In this document: piece by piece, positions 1 to 7,740 of the stretch
Numbering within the stretch: position 1 is the stretch's first letter
Layout: each line of letters opens with the position of its first letter
From: J014 sp964486055
GTDB lineage: Bacteria > Acidobacteriota > Blastocatellia > Pyrinomonadales > Pyrinomonadaceae
Length of the DNA: 64,000 nt
Direction of reading: 5' to 3'
NCBI GenBank assembly: GCA_964486055.1
Contig: CAZALE010000001.1
Span: 124,001 to 188,000, forward strand
Made by a program: the position numbers and the translations under genes
The notes under the pieces: generated by a model
Databases searched by the model: none
What the model saw: only the letters and a program-made list of their open reading frames with translations
Told to the model about the DNA's origin: nothing

Positions 1-1
1 T

Positions 2-253
2 GTGACTTTGTTTATATCCTCGGTGCGGGACGGAGTCACTACGAAAAATTTAATTGTCAGCTTGGTCAAACCCTTCTTTTTTGGTTTAATAATCGGTTCT
101 GTTTCATGTTATAAGGGATTGAGTACCACGGGGGGAACTGTCGGAGTTGGACTTTCTACCACACGATCGGTGGTCCTCTCATCCATAGTGATAATAATTA
201 CTGATTTCTTCTTGACGAGGGCTCTACAAAATATTCTAGGAATAGATTTTTGA
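2..253 (+). CDS. mlaE: MlaE-family ABC transporter permease, C-terminal end (5' partial)
   Basis: This is the last 83 codons of an inner-membrane permease that begins before the window; the first in-frame GTG is simply an internal valine. The tail has the MlaE signature SCYKG, then a Gly-rich GGTVGVG stretch, STTRSVV, and a final hydrophobic helix ending in a DFFLT motif. MlaE proteins form the membrane core of an importer or exporter that moves phospholipids between the inner and outer membranes. The stop lies 6 bases before the start of its ATPase partner, so the two are one operon. The MCE substrate-binding protein (MlaD) is not downstream and may lie elsewhere. Family assignment is firm; substrate is inferred from the family. 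Confidence 0.88.
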   Translation: MTLFISSVRDGVTTKNLIVSLVKPFFFGLIIGSVSCYKGLSTTGGTVGVGLSTTRSVVLSSIVIIITDFFLTRALQNILGIDF

Positions 254-259
254 ATTAAA

Positions 260-1108
260 ATGACGTCTAGTCCGCCTGCCGAAAATAAACAAAAAAAGTA
301 CGTACCTGCCATTGAATTTCGCGATGTGCATTTATCATTTGACGAGAAGAAGATACTGGACGGAATAAGTTTTACTGTTCGCAAGGGTGAGACAAAGATA
401 ATTTTGGGCAGATCTGGGGGAGGGAAATCGACAATAATACGGTTAATTTTGGGGTTGGTAAAACCAGATTCTGGCAGAATTTTTATTGAGGGCGAAGACA
501 TAACAGATTATGACGAGCCCGAAATGATGCGAGTTAGACAAAAAATCGGCATGGTTTTCCAGGAAGGAGCACTTTTTGATTCTTTATCAGTTTATGACAA
601 CGTTGCTTACAGGCTTCATGAACAAGGTTTACCGGAGGAGATAGTAGAACAAGAAGTAAGAAAAATGCTCAGATTCGTTGATCTGGAAGACGCGATAGAT
701 AAAATGCCGAACGAGCTTTCAGGTGGCATGCGCCGAAGAGTCGGAATAGCTAGAGCACTCGTTGGAAATCCAAAAATTGTTTTATTTGACGAGCCGACGG
801 CAGGGCTAGATCCACCAACTGCGCGAACGATTTGCGAATTAGTAATAAAACTGCGTGATTTGGAGAATGTCTCATCAATTTTCGTAACTCATGAAATGCA
901 AAACATTGAGTACTTAAGTTCCGAATATGCAGTCATAAATGACAAGGGTGAGGTAGCATTTGAGAAAGAGGGTGAAAAATTATGTCTGATCAATACGCAA
1001 ATAATGATTTTGCGAGAAGGTAAGATAATTTTTAGCGGGACTGATGAGGAATTGAGGAAGGTGGAACAAACTGATGCATACATTCGAAGATTTCTCCGTG
1101 GTAGATAA
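260..1108 (+). CDS. mlaF: MlaF-family ABC transporter ATP-binding protein
   Basis: Cytoplasmic ATPase of 282 residues that would drive the MlaE permease encoded immediately upstream. The complete nucleotide-binding set is visible: Walker A GRSGGGKST (50-58), Q-loop Q101, signature LSGGM (153-157), Walker B IVLFDEP (173-179) and switch His211. The VGIARALVG stretch following the signature and the EGALFDSL segment after the Q-loop are typical of MlaF rather than of generic importers. Length is slightly above the usual 260-270 because of a short polar N-terminal extension (residues 1-15) and a linker around 228-245. After the stop there are about 90 bases with no convincing terminator, then thymidine kinase on the other strand. 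No MCE-domain gene follows, unlike many Mla operons. Confidence 0.9.
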   Translation: MTSSPPAENKQKKYVPAIEFRDVHLSFDEKKILDGISFTVRKGETKIILGRSGGGKSTIIRLILGLVKPDSGRIFIEGEDITDYDEPEMMRVRQKIGMVFQEGALFDSLSVYDNVAYRLHEQGLPEEIVEQEVRKMLRFVDLEDAIDKMPNELSGGMRRRVGIARALVGNPKIVLFDEPTAGLDPPTARTICELVIKLRDLENVSSIFVTHEMQNIEYLSSEYAVINDKGEVAFEKEGEKLCLINTQIMILREGKIIFSGTDEELRKVEQTDAYIRRFLRGR

Positions 1109-1198
1109 ACTTGAGGGCTGCTTGAGATAATTCAATAATGAACGATCCAAAAGATCAGCCTTACCTGCCGATGAAGTTATGTTGCAGATCTTGCTACC

Positions 1199-1816
1199 TT
1201 ATGGGATTTTGGTTTCTGGATGAGGCACGAAGCATTTTCTACATCTAGCCTCGTATTTATCTGAGGCACCGACTTCGATTCGTTCAGTTGAACCTGAAAT
1301 CCTCTGCGAGTAGTTCGCAGTTGCCCCACACCGAACGCATATAGCATGGGTTTTAGTTATAAACTCGGCTATGGCGAGAAGCTGCGGCATTGGCTCGAAT
1401 GGTCTACCCATGTAATCTTGATCTAGTCCAGCTATTATTACTCGTTTCCCACTATTAGCTAATTTATTCGCCGCTTCAACCAATTCCATATCGAAAAACT
1501 GCCCTTCATCAATTCCGACTACTTGCGTGTCAGGCTCTATTAATGCCATCATCTCAGCCGTTGTCATTACGGGTTTAGAAATATGTGACATGCCGGAATG
1601 CGAGATAATCTCTGAGACTGAATATCTGTCATCTATTTTCGGTTTAAAGACTTGTACCTTTTGCCTGGCAATTTGAGCACGCTTCAATCTTCTTATCAAT
1701 TCTTCACTTTTTCCTGAGAACATTGACCCAACTATTACTTCTATCCAGCCAACTCTACCGTTTCCCTTAGTCAAAAATCGTTCTCTTTCATCACCGTAAG
1801 CAAATTCTTCTATCAT
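1199..1816 (-). CDS. tdk: Thymidine kinase (type II)
   Basis: Phosphorylates thymidine to dTMP in the salvage pathway. The 205-residue reading from ATG at 1816 shows the P-loop GSMFSGKS (30-37), the DEGQFF motif with catalytic Glu104, and four cysteines (160, 163, 192, 195) forming the CxxC...CxxC structural zinc site of the bacterial/human TK1 class. The frame could also begin at a GTG at 1834. Either way there are some 20 extra residues before the usual start near the IEVIVGSMFSGKS segment, and that extension looks unconserved. It is monocistronic and convergent with mlaF. Assignment is secure; only the start is uncertain. Confidence 0.93.
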   Translation of the reverse strand: MIEEFAYGDERERFLTKGNGRVGWIEVIVGSMFSGKSEELIRRLKRAQIARQKVQVFKPKIDDRYSVSEIISHSGMSHISKPVMTTAEMMALIEPDTQVVGIDEGQFFDMELVEAANKLANSGKRVIIAGLDQDYMGRPFEPMPQLLAIAEFITKTHAICVRCGATANYSQRISGSTERIEVGASDKYEARCRKCFVPHPETKIP

Positions 1817-2209
1817 ATTGAAGAAAATTATCACACAGATGTGAAAAAATCACATAACGACTAGCATCGGCTTAGATTTGAGAGGGACTGAAATTGTAGT
1901 CGTAAGATTCTTGTCTTTGTTGTTATTTTGTTTTCGAGTCATGATTGTAGTAATAGGGCTTTTCAGATTCTTTGTGCCTAGAGCACATTCACTGCATAAA
2001 TCGGTAATCCATTAAGTTAAATTTATACATTTCCATTGGATTCTGTGTTATCTTTAAAAGAGGTGAAGCTTATAGCTTATTTCATCACGTATTTTTGGAG
2101 TTTTGCTGGTGCTCAAATTTGAAAACACGAGGAGCTTTCGTAAGTTCACTAAAAGGGTGAGACGCCTCTGAATCAGAAAACGTGAGTTCTTTGCTTCCAT
2201 GTAAGTAAT
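1817..2209. other. Intergenic region between divergent tdk and LOV kinase genes
   Basis: This 393-base stretch separates tdk (leftward) from the LOV kinase (rightward) and should hold both promoters. It is AT-rich with frequent stops in all frames. I could not find a confident sigma-70 or sigma-54 promoter, operator palindrome or RNA structure by eye, and no obvious Shine-Dalgarno precedes the kinase start. Confidence 0.5.
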
Positions 2210-3691
2210 ATGAGCGATAACGGTAAATTTTTTGAACCCTGCAGAATTTCTGAGATTCACAAGCAGATGAACCCCGGTATATTTCGAGAAGTAGTTGATA
2301 AAAATTTAATAGGAGTAGTGATCACGGATGCCCTAGCAGATGATAACCCTATTATCTATTGCAACCCGGCCTTTACTAAGATAACAGGCTATCCTTCTCA
2401 TGAGGTTTTAGGACGTAATTGTCGGTTTCTGCAAGGCGAGAAGACAGATCCTGATTCTGTCGCGCTTATAAGAAAAGCTGTACAGCAAGGCGAGCCTATT
2501 CAAATAGAGCTGTTAAATTATCGTAAGGATGGTAAACCATTTTTTAATCATTTGTATATATCTCCGATTTATAACGCTGAAGGTAGTTTGACTCATTTCG
2601 TAGGAATGCAATTAGACATCACGGACAAAATAGAAAATCTAGCGAGAGTAGAGCGTATAAAGCAAGAGTGGGTTGTTACAGTTGATGCAATTAATGATTT
2701 GATTTTTTTAACGGATGCTGATGGGGCAATATTGCGTTGCAATATTGCAGCTTCAAAGTTCTTTGATGCGGATTTTCCAAAGCTTATCGGGAGTAAGATA
2801 TCGGAGCTTTTTTCCTCCGCTGTCTGTAGGCAAGTAACCAGAGAAAACTTATTTCATATTCCGCAGGCAGAATTCAGCTTAACAGATAGACATGGGCTTT
2901 ATGAAATTACCAACTACCCAGTTTTTCGTCAAGAAACCAATGGTAGATGGGTACATATAGTCAGAGACATTACACATCAGAGACGACTCGAGTCAATAGC
3001 TGAGGCTAACAACATAACAGAAAATATCGGGTATATCTTTCAGTCCTTTCGTCATGAGCTTGGTAATCCAGTCAATTCTATAAAAGTTGCTCTCAATGTC
3101 TTACGAAGGAATTTTGATCAATGGTCCTCAGAACAAATTATTGAGTATATTGATCGTTCACTCTCCGAAATTGAACGCATTGAGTATTTACTGCGATTAC
3201 TCAAAAATTTCAATCTTTATGAAGATCTTCATTTGCAACCGACCAATCTCTATGAGTTAGTTAAAAGATTTATTGCCCTTGTGGAGAAAGACATTATCAG
3301 CAGAGGAGTTGGAATATTTTTCACTTTTGAGAATGGCTGTCAAGACTTGAAGGTAATGCTAGACCCTGCCGCACTTTATCAAGCACTTATCAACATAATA
3401 ACAAATTCCTTAGATGCGCTTGAAAATTCTGAGGTAATGCCACTCATAAAAATTCACATGCGTTGTAATGGACCGAGCATCGAGATCGTAATAAGCGATA
3501 ATGGTTGTGGAATGGATGAGCAGCAGATGAAAAATCTCTTTAAACCCTTCTACACATCTAAACTAAATGGGACTGGTTTAGGCTTAGTTATCAGCAAAAA
3601 AATAATTACAAAGATGAACGGCACAATCTCTATTTTTAGCAAGAAAAATCGAGGCACCGATGTTGTTATTTCATTTGAATGTAGTCCCTGA
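2210..3691 (+). CDS. LOV-domain (blue-light) sensor histidine kinase
   Basis: Soluble sensor kinase of 493 residues with domains in order LOV (about 25-140), PAS (about 150-258), HisKA (about 275-335) and HATPase_c (about 385-491). The first domain has the photoactive motif GRNCRFLQG (68-76), with Cys71 as the expected flavin-adduct cysteine. The other LOV flavin contacts are present too: Asn103 in LLNYRKDG, Asn113 in FFNHLYISPI and Gln134 in FVGMQLDIT. The phosphoacceptor is His282 (RHELGNP). ATP binding is shown by N399, DNGCG (430-434), PFYTS (446-450) and GTGLGL (454-459). No membrane segment or signal peptide is seen. Only 38 bases separate it from an NtrC-class regulator, its likely partner. 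Blue-light sensing is inferred from conserved residues. The start is uncertain (ATG 2210 or in-frame ATG 2267), as neither has a good ribosome binding site. Confidence 0.92.
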   Translation: MSDNGKFFEPCRISEIHKQMNPGIFREVVDKNLIGVVITDALADDNPIIYCNPAFTKITGYPSHEVLGRNCRFLQGEKTDPDSVALIRKAVQQGEPIQIELLNYRKDGKPFFNHLYISPIYNAEGSLTHFVGMQLDITDKIENLARVERIKQEWVVTVDAINDLIFLTDADGAILRCNIAASKFFDADFPKLIGSKISELFSSAVCRQVTRENLFHIPQAEFSLTDRHGLYEITNYPVFRQETNGRWVHIVRDITHQRRLESIAEANNITENIGYIFQSFRHELGNPVNSIKVALNVLRRNFDQWSSEQIIEYIDRSLSEIERIEYLLRLLKNFNLYEDLHLQPTNLYELVKRFIALVEKDIISRGVGIFFTFENGCQDLKVMLDPAALYQALINIITNSLDALENSEVMPLIKIHMRCNGPSIEIVISDNGCGMDEQQMKNLFKPFYTSKLNGTGLGLVISKKIITKMNGTISIFSKKNRGTDVVISFECSP

Positions 3692-3729
3692 AACTTTTAA
3701 GAATACTCTTCAAAATCATCTATCGAGTT

Positions 3730-5082
3730 ATGATGCATAATTGCAAAGTTCTTTTAATTGATGATGATGAGCTTTTTTGTCTGGCTATAAAAGAGGGTTT
3801 ATCTGAGTTTAGTATCACGGTTGCTAACACGATAGAACAGGGGATAGAGGAATTAAAAAGCACGTCATTTGATATTTTGTTACTAGATAGTAAATTGCCG
3901 GATGGCCATGGTGTAGAATCCCTGCAACTTTTCAAGGAGATGGATGAGCAGATAAAAATAATCCTTATCACTGCTTATCCGGATCTTAAACTTGCAATTC
4001 AAGCTATCAAAGACGGTGCTTACGATTATTTATTGAAACCCATCGACTTAGAGGAGTTACGCGTCAAAATCAAAAATGCTTATCATGTAAAAGGGTTAGA
4101 GAAGCTTGAGCAACTTCGAATTCATGAGCATGTTAGGGAGGAAGAACTTTTCGTTGGATCATCTCATGTTAGTCGAAACTTGAGAGGCTTGGCGGCAAAA
4201 GCTGCGGCTTCTAGCTGCCCTGTTTTGATTACGGGCGAAACAGGAACAGGTAAAAATTTGATCGCAACTTTGATTCATAAGCAAAGCACACGAGGTAAAA
4301 AAGCTTTTATTCAAATTAATTGTGCAGCACTTCCTGAGAATTTGATAGAAGCAGAGCTTTTTGGTTTTGAGCGGGGGACTTTTACAGGGGCACATCAGAC
4401 CAGATATGGACTTTTCGAGCTAGCTGATCAAGGAACATTGTTTTTAGATGAGATCACGGAGATGCCTTTGAATTTACAGAGTAAACTTCTGAGTGCTATT
4501 GAAAGCAATGAAATAAGGCGTTTAGGCAGTAACAAGATTCGTCACGTTGATGTGCGAATCATTGCTGCAACGAACATTGATCCAGAGACAGCCGTGCTAC
4601 AAAACAAATTGCGTCGAGACCTTTATTATCGACTCAATGTTTTGCGCATTCATGTTCCACCATTGCGTTCTCATCCTGAGGATATCCCTGAGCTTTGTCA
4701 ACATTTTTTGCGCAAGCTTGCACCGGAGAGAAAAGTTTTTATACCAGAAAAGGAGCAGAAGATATTGCAAACTTATCATTTTCCAGGAAACGTTCGTGAG
4801 CTTCGCAACCTAATCGAGCGCAGTCTTATCTTGCAAACTAAAGGAGAAGAGTTGTTACCTTCGAAGTTTATTCTGACAAATGATATTTCGCTTACTAGCA
4901 CGAATGAAACGAAAATCCTTTCGTCGGCCGAGATTAAACCGCTTGTTGATATCGAAAAACAGTATATCGAATTCGCTCTTCGGAAGATGAACTATAACAT
5001 CACTAAGACCAGCAAAGCTCTCGGAATTTCTCTTTCTACTCTAAAGAGAAAGATTAAATTATACGGCCTGATCCAAACTTAG
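3730..5082 (+). CDS. NtrC-family sigma-54-dependent response regulator
   Basis: Transcription activator of 450 residues with receiver (1-120), AAA+ sigma-54 interaction domain (about 140-375) and a Fis-type helix-turn-helix (about 408-447). Receiver residues D11/D12, phosphoacceptor D53 and K103 are intact. The AAA+ domain has Walker A GETGTGKN (169-176), the sigma-54 contact loop GTFTGA (216-221, a variant of GAFTGA), Walker B LFLDE (237-241) and the RRDLYYRLNV arginine-finger region (295-304). The HTH reads NITKTSKALGISLSTLKRKI. It lies directly behind the LOV kinase, which probably phosphorylates it. A sigma-54-type promoter and an upstream dyad occur just past its stop codon, before the Roadblock gene, giving an obvious candidate target. 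The target is inference; the family is certain. Confidence 0.94.
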   Translation: MMHNCKVLLIDDDELFCLAIKEGLSEFSITVANTIEQGIEELKSTSFDILLLDSKLPDGHGVESLQLFKEMDEQIKIILITAYPDLKLAIQAIKDGAYDYLLKPIDLEELRVKIKNAYHVKGLEKLEQLRIHEHVREEELFVGSSHVSRNLRGLAAKAAASSCPVLITGETGTGKNLIATLIHKQSTRGKKAFIQINCAALPENLIEAELFGFERGTFTGAHQTRYGLFELADQGTLFLDEITEMPLNLQSKLLSAIESNEIRRLGSNKIRHVDVRIIAATNIDPETAVLQNKLRRDLYYRLNVLRIHVPPLRSHPEDIPELCQHFLRKLAPERKVFIPEKEQKILQTYHFPGNVRELRNLIERSLILQTKGEELLPSKFILTNDISLTSTNETKILSSAEIKPLVDIEKQYIEFALRKMNYNITKTSKALGISLSTLKRKIKLYGLIQT

Positions 5083-5109
5083 AGATTGATAGCCTAAAAT
5101 TATCTACCT

Positions 5110-5138
5110 AGCTCAAAATGAATAGTTCAATATGAGCT
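5110..5138. promoter_or_regulatory. Candidate enhancer dyad for the sigma-54 activator
   Basis: Inverted repeat with perfect 6-base arms AGCTCA (5110-5115) and TGAGCT (5133-5138) whose centres are 23 bases apart, about two helical turns. Its centre lies about 100 bases upstream of the expected transcription start of the sigma-54 promoter at 5199-5214, which is where NtrC-type activators usually bind. Only the sequence symmetry and position are seen; binding is inferred. Confidence 0.4.
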
Positions 5139-5198
5139 TAAAATGTAAGAGCGTCCTTCAAACCTAACTAAAATCCGCCTTAAAGAGATTCTTTATTT

Positions 5199-5214
5199 TG
5201 GTACCTTAATTGCT
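5199..5214 (+). promoter_or_regulatory. Sigma-54 (RpoN) promoter for the Roadblock gene
   Basis: The sequence TGGTACCTTAATTGCT matches the -24/-12 consensus TGGCAC-N5-TTGCW at all but one position, with the invariant GG (5200-5201) and GC (5212-5213) exactly 12 bases apart. Transcription would start near 5225 and give a leader of about 50 bases before the ATG at 5277, including a small TGGGC-AAA-GCCCA hairpin (5227-5239). A sigma-54 activator gene ends 116 bases upstream. Confidence 0.72.
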
Positions 5215-5276
5215 TCATGTTAAACATGGGCAAAGCCCAACAAAACTAAACGAAAAATTATGATGTGGAGGATAAT

Positions 5277-5639
5277 ATGGCAAACAATATCAAAGAGTGC
5301 TTAGAGGAACTTATGGGAGTCGACGGAGCCCTTGGAACAGCCCTGGTTGACTTTAAAAGCGGTATGACCTTAGGTACAAATGGTGGTGGCGTAAATCTTG
5401 AAATGGCTGCCGCAGGGAACACCGAGGTAGTCAGGGCAAAGATGAAAACCATGCAGGCTTTAGGGTTACAAGATAGAATCGAAGATATTCTGATTACACT
5501 TGGAAAGCATTATCACCTGATCCGGTTTTCGGAGAAATTTCCTAACATTTTCTTCTATTTTGTGTTAGATAAATCACGGGCAAATCTCGCGCTTGCTCGC
5601 ATTAAACTCTCGCAGGTAGAGGAAAAGCTGCAAATTTGA
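5277..5639 (+). CDS. Stand-alone Roadblock/LC7-family protein
   Basis: Small soluble protein of 120 residues. The fold pattern is that of bacterial Roadblock/LC7 proteins: an N-terminal helix (IKECLEELMGVDGA), a strand pair ALVDFKSGMTLG, a helix with EVVRAKMKTM, strands EDILITLGKHYHLIRF and FYFVLDKSRANLALARIKL. Family members such as MglB commonly dimerise and act on small GTPases or scaffold signalling complexes. No Ras-like GTPase is in this window. ATG 5277 is chosen because GGAGG (5267-5271) lies 5 bases upstream; a GTG at 5265 would place that site inside the gene. It is a single-gene unit between a sigma-54 promoter and two terminator hairpins. The C-terminal third of the response regulator at 5761 belongs to the same family. 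Confidence 0.85.
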   Translation: MANNIKECLEELMGVDGALGTALVDFKSGMTLGTNGGGVNLEMAAAGNTEVVRAKMKTMQALGLQDRIEDILITLGKHYHLIRFSEKFPNIFFYFVLDKSRANLALARIKLSQVEEKLQI

Positions 5640-5640
5640 T

Positions 5641-5658
5641 GTACGAAACGTACTTTTT
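5641..5658 (+). terminator. Short hairpin terminator after the Roadblock gene
   Basis: Stem GTACG (5641-5645), loop AAA, stem CGTAC (5649-5653), followed by TTTTT. It starts directly after the stop codon. The stem is short, so it may be only an auxiliary to the stronger hairpin at 5687. Confidence 0.45.
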
Positions 5659-5686
5659 ACATTTTCACCGAGTAACTTTTAAAAGC

Positions 5687-5715
5687 GAGACCTAACTAGA
5701 GTTAGGTCTCTTTTT
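5687..5715 (+). terminator. Rho-independent terminator
   Basis: Perfect 10-base stem GAGACCTAAC (5687-5696), tetraloop TAGA and GTTAGGTCTC (5701-5710), followed by TTTTT. It closes the Roadblock transcription unit and separates it from the downstream response regulator. Confidence 0.9.
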
Positions 5716-5743
5716 GAAAGTTTTATTTTTTCTCCATTACTAT
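5714..5743 (+). promoter_or_regulatory. Possible sigma-70 promoter for the PATAN response regulator
   Basis: TTGAAA (5714-5719) and TACTAT (5738-5743) with an 18-base spacer. Transcription would begin about 10 bases before the ATG at 5761, leaving an almost leaderless message, consistent with the lack of a Shine-Dalgarno. A weak match in AT-rich sequence. Confidence 0.35.
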
Positions 5744-5760
5744 CATGAAATAGCATTTTT

Positions 5761-6894
5761 ATGAAAAAGATTTTGATCGTTGATGATGAAAAGCTGTTTT
5801 TGAAAAGTCTTTCTGAAGGCCTCGAGGCATACAAAGAAGAATTTCAAGTGATAACGGCTCACAATGGTAAGCAAGCTGTAAGAGTATTAGAGAGCGAGAC
5901 AGTTGATTTACTAGTTACCGATTTGCGTATGCCTGAGATGGACGGGTTCGCCTTAGTCGCTTATGTGGCTGAAAATCTACCTGATCTGCCAATTATTGTT
6001 ATAACAGCTTTCGGAACACCAGAGATTGAAAATCGACTTAAAAATTTTACAATAGGCTTTATCGATAAACCCATTAATTTCCAAAATTTTGTTCAGCAAA
6101 TCCGTGCGATACTTACGGAAACAGCTTTTGGCAAACTTCATGGAATATCACTTTTCAGTTTCTTGCAGCTTATTGAAATAGAAAAAAAATCTTGCACGGT
6201 AATTGTTGAATCAGGAGATAAGGTCGGTAAATTGTATTTTTTCTCTGGTAAATTTGTTGGTGCAGAAACGGCAAATCTGAAAGATTTACCAGCTGCTTAT
6301 GAAATTTTGTTTTGGGAAGATACTAAGATAAAAATTGGTAAACCGCCGAGTAAATCGCTTCAGAACGTTTCAATGCAAATTACAGATCTTTTGTTACAGG
6401 CTGCGGATCTCCGAGATAAATCTCGAAGTAAGGAAGGGGGATTCCCGGACAAAGTTGTTTTTGATGCGGCGGAAGAATCAGAATCATCCGTTGAACATGA
6501 TTCATCCCTGGCCACTGATACCAGAAAACTCACGGAATTCATAGAAAAAACTTTGCAAGAGTTTGCAGGTTTAGAATTCATTTTAGGCGTGGCGATCTTT
6601 GATTTAAAAACAGGGAAAGTATTTGGTTATAAAGGAGATGAAGACGAGAGAATAAAAAAACTTACCCACATTGTGGTAGAAGTTTCCAGTATGGAAATGA
6701 AAATTTTAGAGAAGATTCTTCCGAACGAGGCAATCGAAGAAATCATAATCAATCTAGATGCACAGCATTTTCTAATTCAAACTTTAAGCTTCAATCGTCA
6801 AATCGCTATTCTGTTGATCCTAGCCCAGGAGCACAACTTGCCTTTAGCCCGGCTCGGTTTGCAAAAAGTCATCCACAAGCCTCTCTCAGCATAG
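5761..6894 (+). CDS. Response regulator with receiver, PATAN/DUF4388 and Roadblock-like domains
   Basis: A 377-residue regulator without a DNA-binding domain. The receiver (1-120) has D8/D9, phosphoacceptor D54 and K103. A DUF4388/PATAN domain follows (about 124-215; GKLHGISLFSFLQLIEIEKKSCTV, GKLYFFSGKFVGAET), then a charged linker (216-255). The C-terminal 120 residues (256-375) align along their length with the stand-alone Roadblock protein at 5277: FILGVAIFDLKTGKVFG matches GALGTALVDFKSGMTLG, and EIIINLDAQHFLIQ matches DILITLGKHYHLIR. PATAN regulators in cyanobacteria (PixG/PixE type) act in light-directed motility, which is suggestive beside a LOV kinase. Output is probably protein-protein interaction. 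Domain calls are solid; the role is inferred. Confidence 0.87.
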   Translation: MKKILIVDDEKLFLKSLSEGLEAYKEEFQVITAHNGKQAVRVLESETVDLLVTDLRMPEMDGFALVAYVAENLPDLPIIVITAFGTPEIENRLKNFTIGFIDKPINFQNFVQQIRAILTETAFGKLHGISLFSFLQLIEIEKKSCTVIVESGDKVGKLYFFSGKFVGAETANLKDLPAAYEILFWEDTKIKIGKPPSKSLQNVSMQITDLLLQAADLRDKSRSKEGGFPDKVVFDAAEESESSVEHDSSLATDTRKLTEFIEKTLQEFAGLEFILGVAIFDLKTGKVFGYKGDEDERIKKLTHIVVEVSSMEMKILEKILPNEAIEEIIINLDAQHFLIQTLSFNRQIAILLILAQEHNLPLARLGLQKVIHKPLSA

Positions 6895-7199
6895 CTTTTC
6901 AATTTTCCCTGAAAATAAGAGAACACAAAGCAATAGCTCACAGAAGGCAATAAACTCAGTTCCTGAAACTAATATCCCGAATAAGAAACTACAAGAAAAA
7001 CTAATAAAATCTAGATTTTCGGCTGAAGGCCAAAACAATTGACTTAAATCCAAGTAGACAAAACTGTGACACTTTCTGGGCTATGCTTAGAGAACTCGAA
7101 AGGCTAGGACTTCAGAATGTGCGGATCGTCAACTAGTTATTCTTCAATGGAGGCAATACAGAGAACAGCATTCCTAAAATCGCCTGGACGGAGTCATGT
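6895..7199. other. Intergenic region between convergent genes
   Basis: About 305 bases between the PATAN regulator (rightward) and aroK (leftward). I see no open frame with a plausible start, no strong hairpin with a T-run and no repeat. A 5-base stem TTTTC/GAAAA near 6904-6916 is too weak to call. Confidence 0.5.
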
Positions 7200-7727
7200 T
7201 CACTGATCTATCTTATTTTCTTTTTCGGAGACTATCCACTCGATGATAATTTCAGCGATTTCCTTAGAGGTAAGATGTGGTAGAACGGGCAAGTGCAAAT
7301 CAGCCAGACAATAGACTTTTTCTCTTTCAATGAATAAACTCATCGCTATTGTTTTATCTCTAGCCAATGGTCTTTGTTTCGCGGATGATTTTATGTTTAT
7401 CCAGCAGCTCTCAAAATTAGTTGCAAGCCAAATTGTAACGCAGTCATGATTTTTTATGAGGCTTCGATTTTCCTCTTTCAGCCATGTACCACCACCCAAG
7501 GCTATTACTTGAGCATCTGTCTCTAAGGCTTTCTTTAAATATTTTGTTTCGATATCACGGAAAAATTGTTCTCCATGAAGAGTTATGATATCTGCAGTGC
7601 TCATGTTTTCATTAATTTCAATGAATTCATCGAGATCCAATTTCTCGCATTTGAGTATTCGTGAGATATGCTTTGCGACCAGTGATTTTCCGGCTCCCAT
7701 GAATCCTAGAAGAACTATTCGCTTCAT
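7200..7727 (-). CDS. aroK: Shikimate kinase
   Basis: Converts shikimate to shikimate 3-phosphate in the aromatic amino acid pathway. The 175-residue reading has the P-loop GFMGAGKS (8-15), shikimate/Mg-binding LDLDEF (Asp31, Asp33), Arg57 in QFFRDIE, the glycine motif GGGT (78-81) and the lid arginine in RPLARD (Arg119). ATG at 7727 is preferred over ATG at 7736 because AAGG sits 9 bases before it but directly abuts the earlier one, and because the resulting N-terminus starts where aroK proteins usually do. It lies just after aroA, the enzyme using its product, in a lytic transglycosylase-aroA-aroK operon. Confidence 0.92.
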   Translation of the reverse strand: MKRIVLLGFMGAGKSLVAKHISRILKCEKLDLDEFIEINENMSTADIITLHGEQFFRDIETKYLKKALETDAQVIALGGGTWLKEENRSLIKNHDCVTIWLATNFESCWINIKSSAKQRPLARDKTIAMSLFIEREKVYCLADLHLPVLPHLTSKEIAEIIIEWIVSEKENKIDQ

Positions 7728-7740
7728 CTCAGGCATCCTT

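Noticed and set aside
1109..1198. Possible mlaD remnant after mlaF
   Set aside because: The 90 bases contain stops in all frames and no MCE-like sequence.
2267..2269. Alternative start of the LOV kinase at the in-frame ATG
   Set aside because: Not excluded, but it has no better ribosome binding site than ATG 2210, so the longer form was kept.
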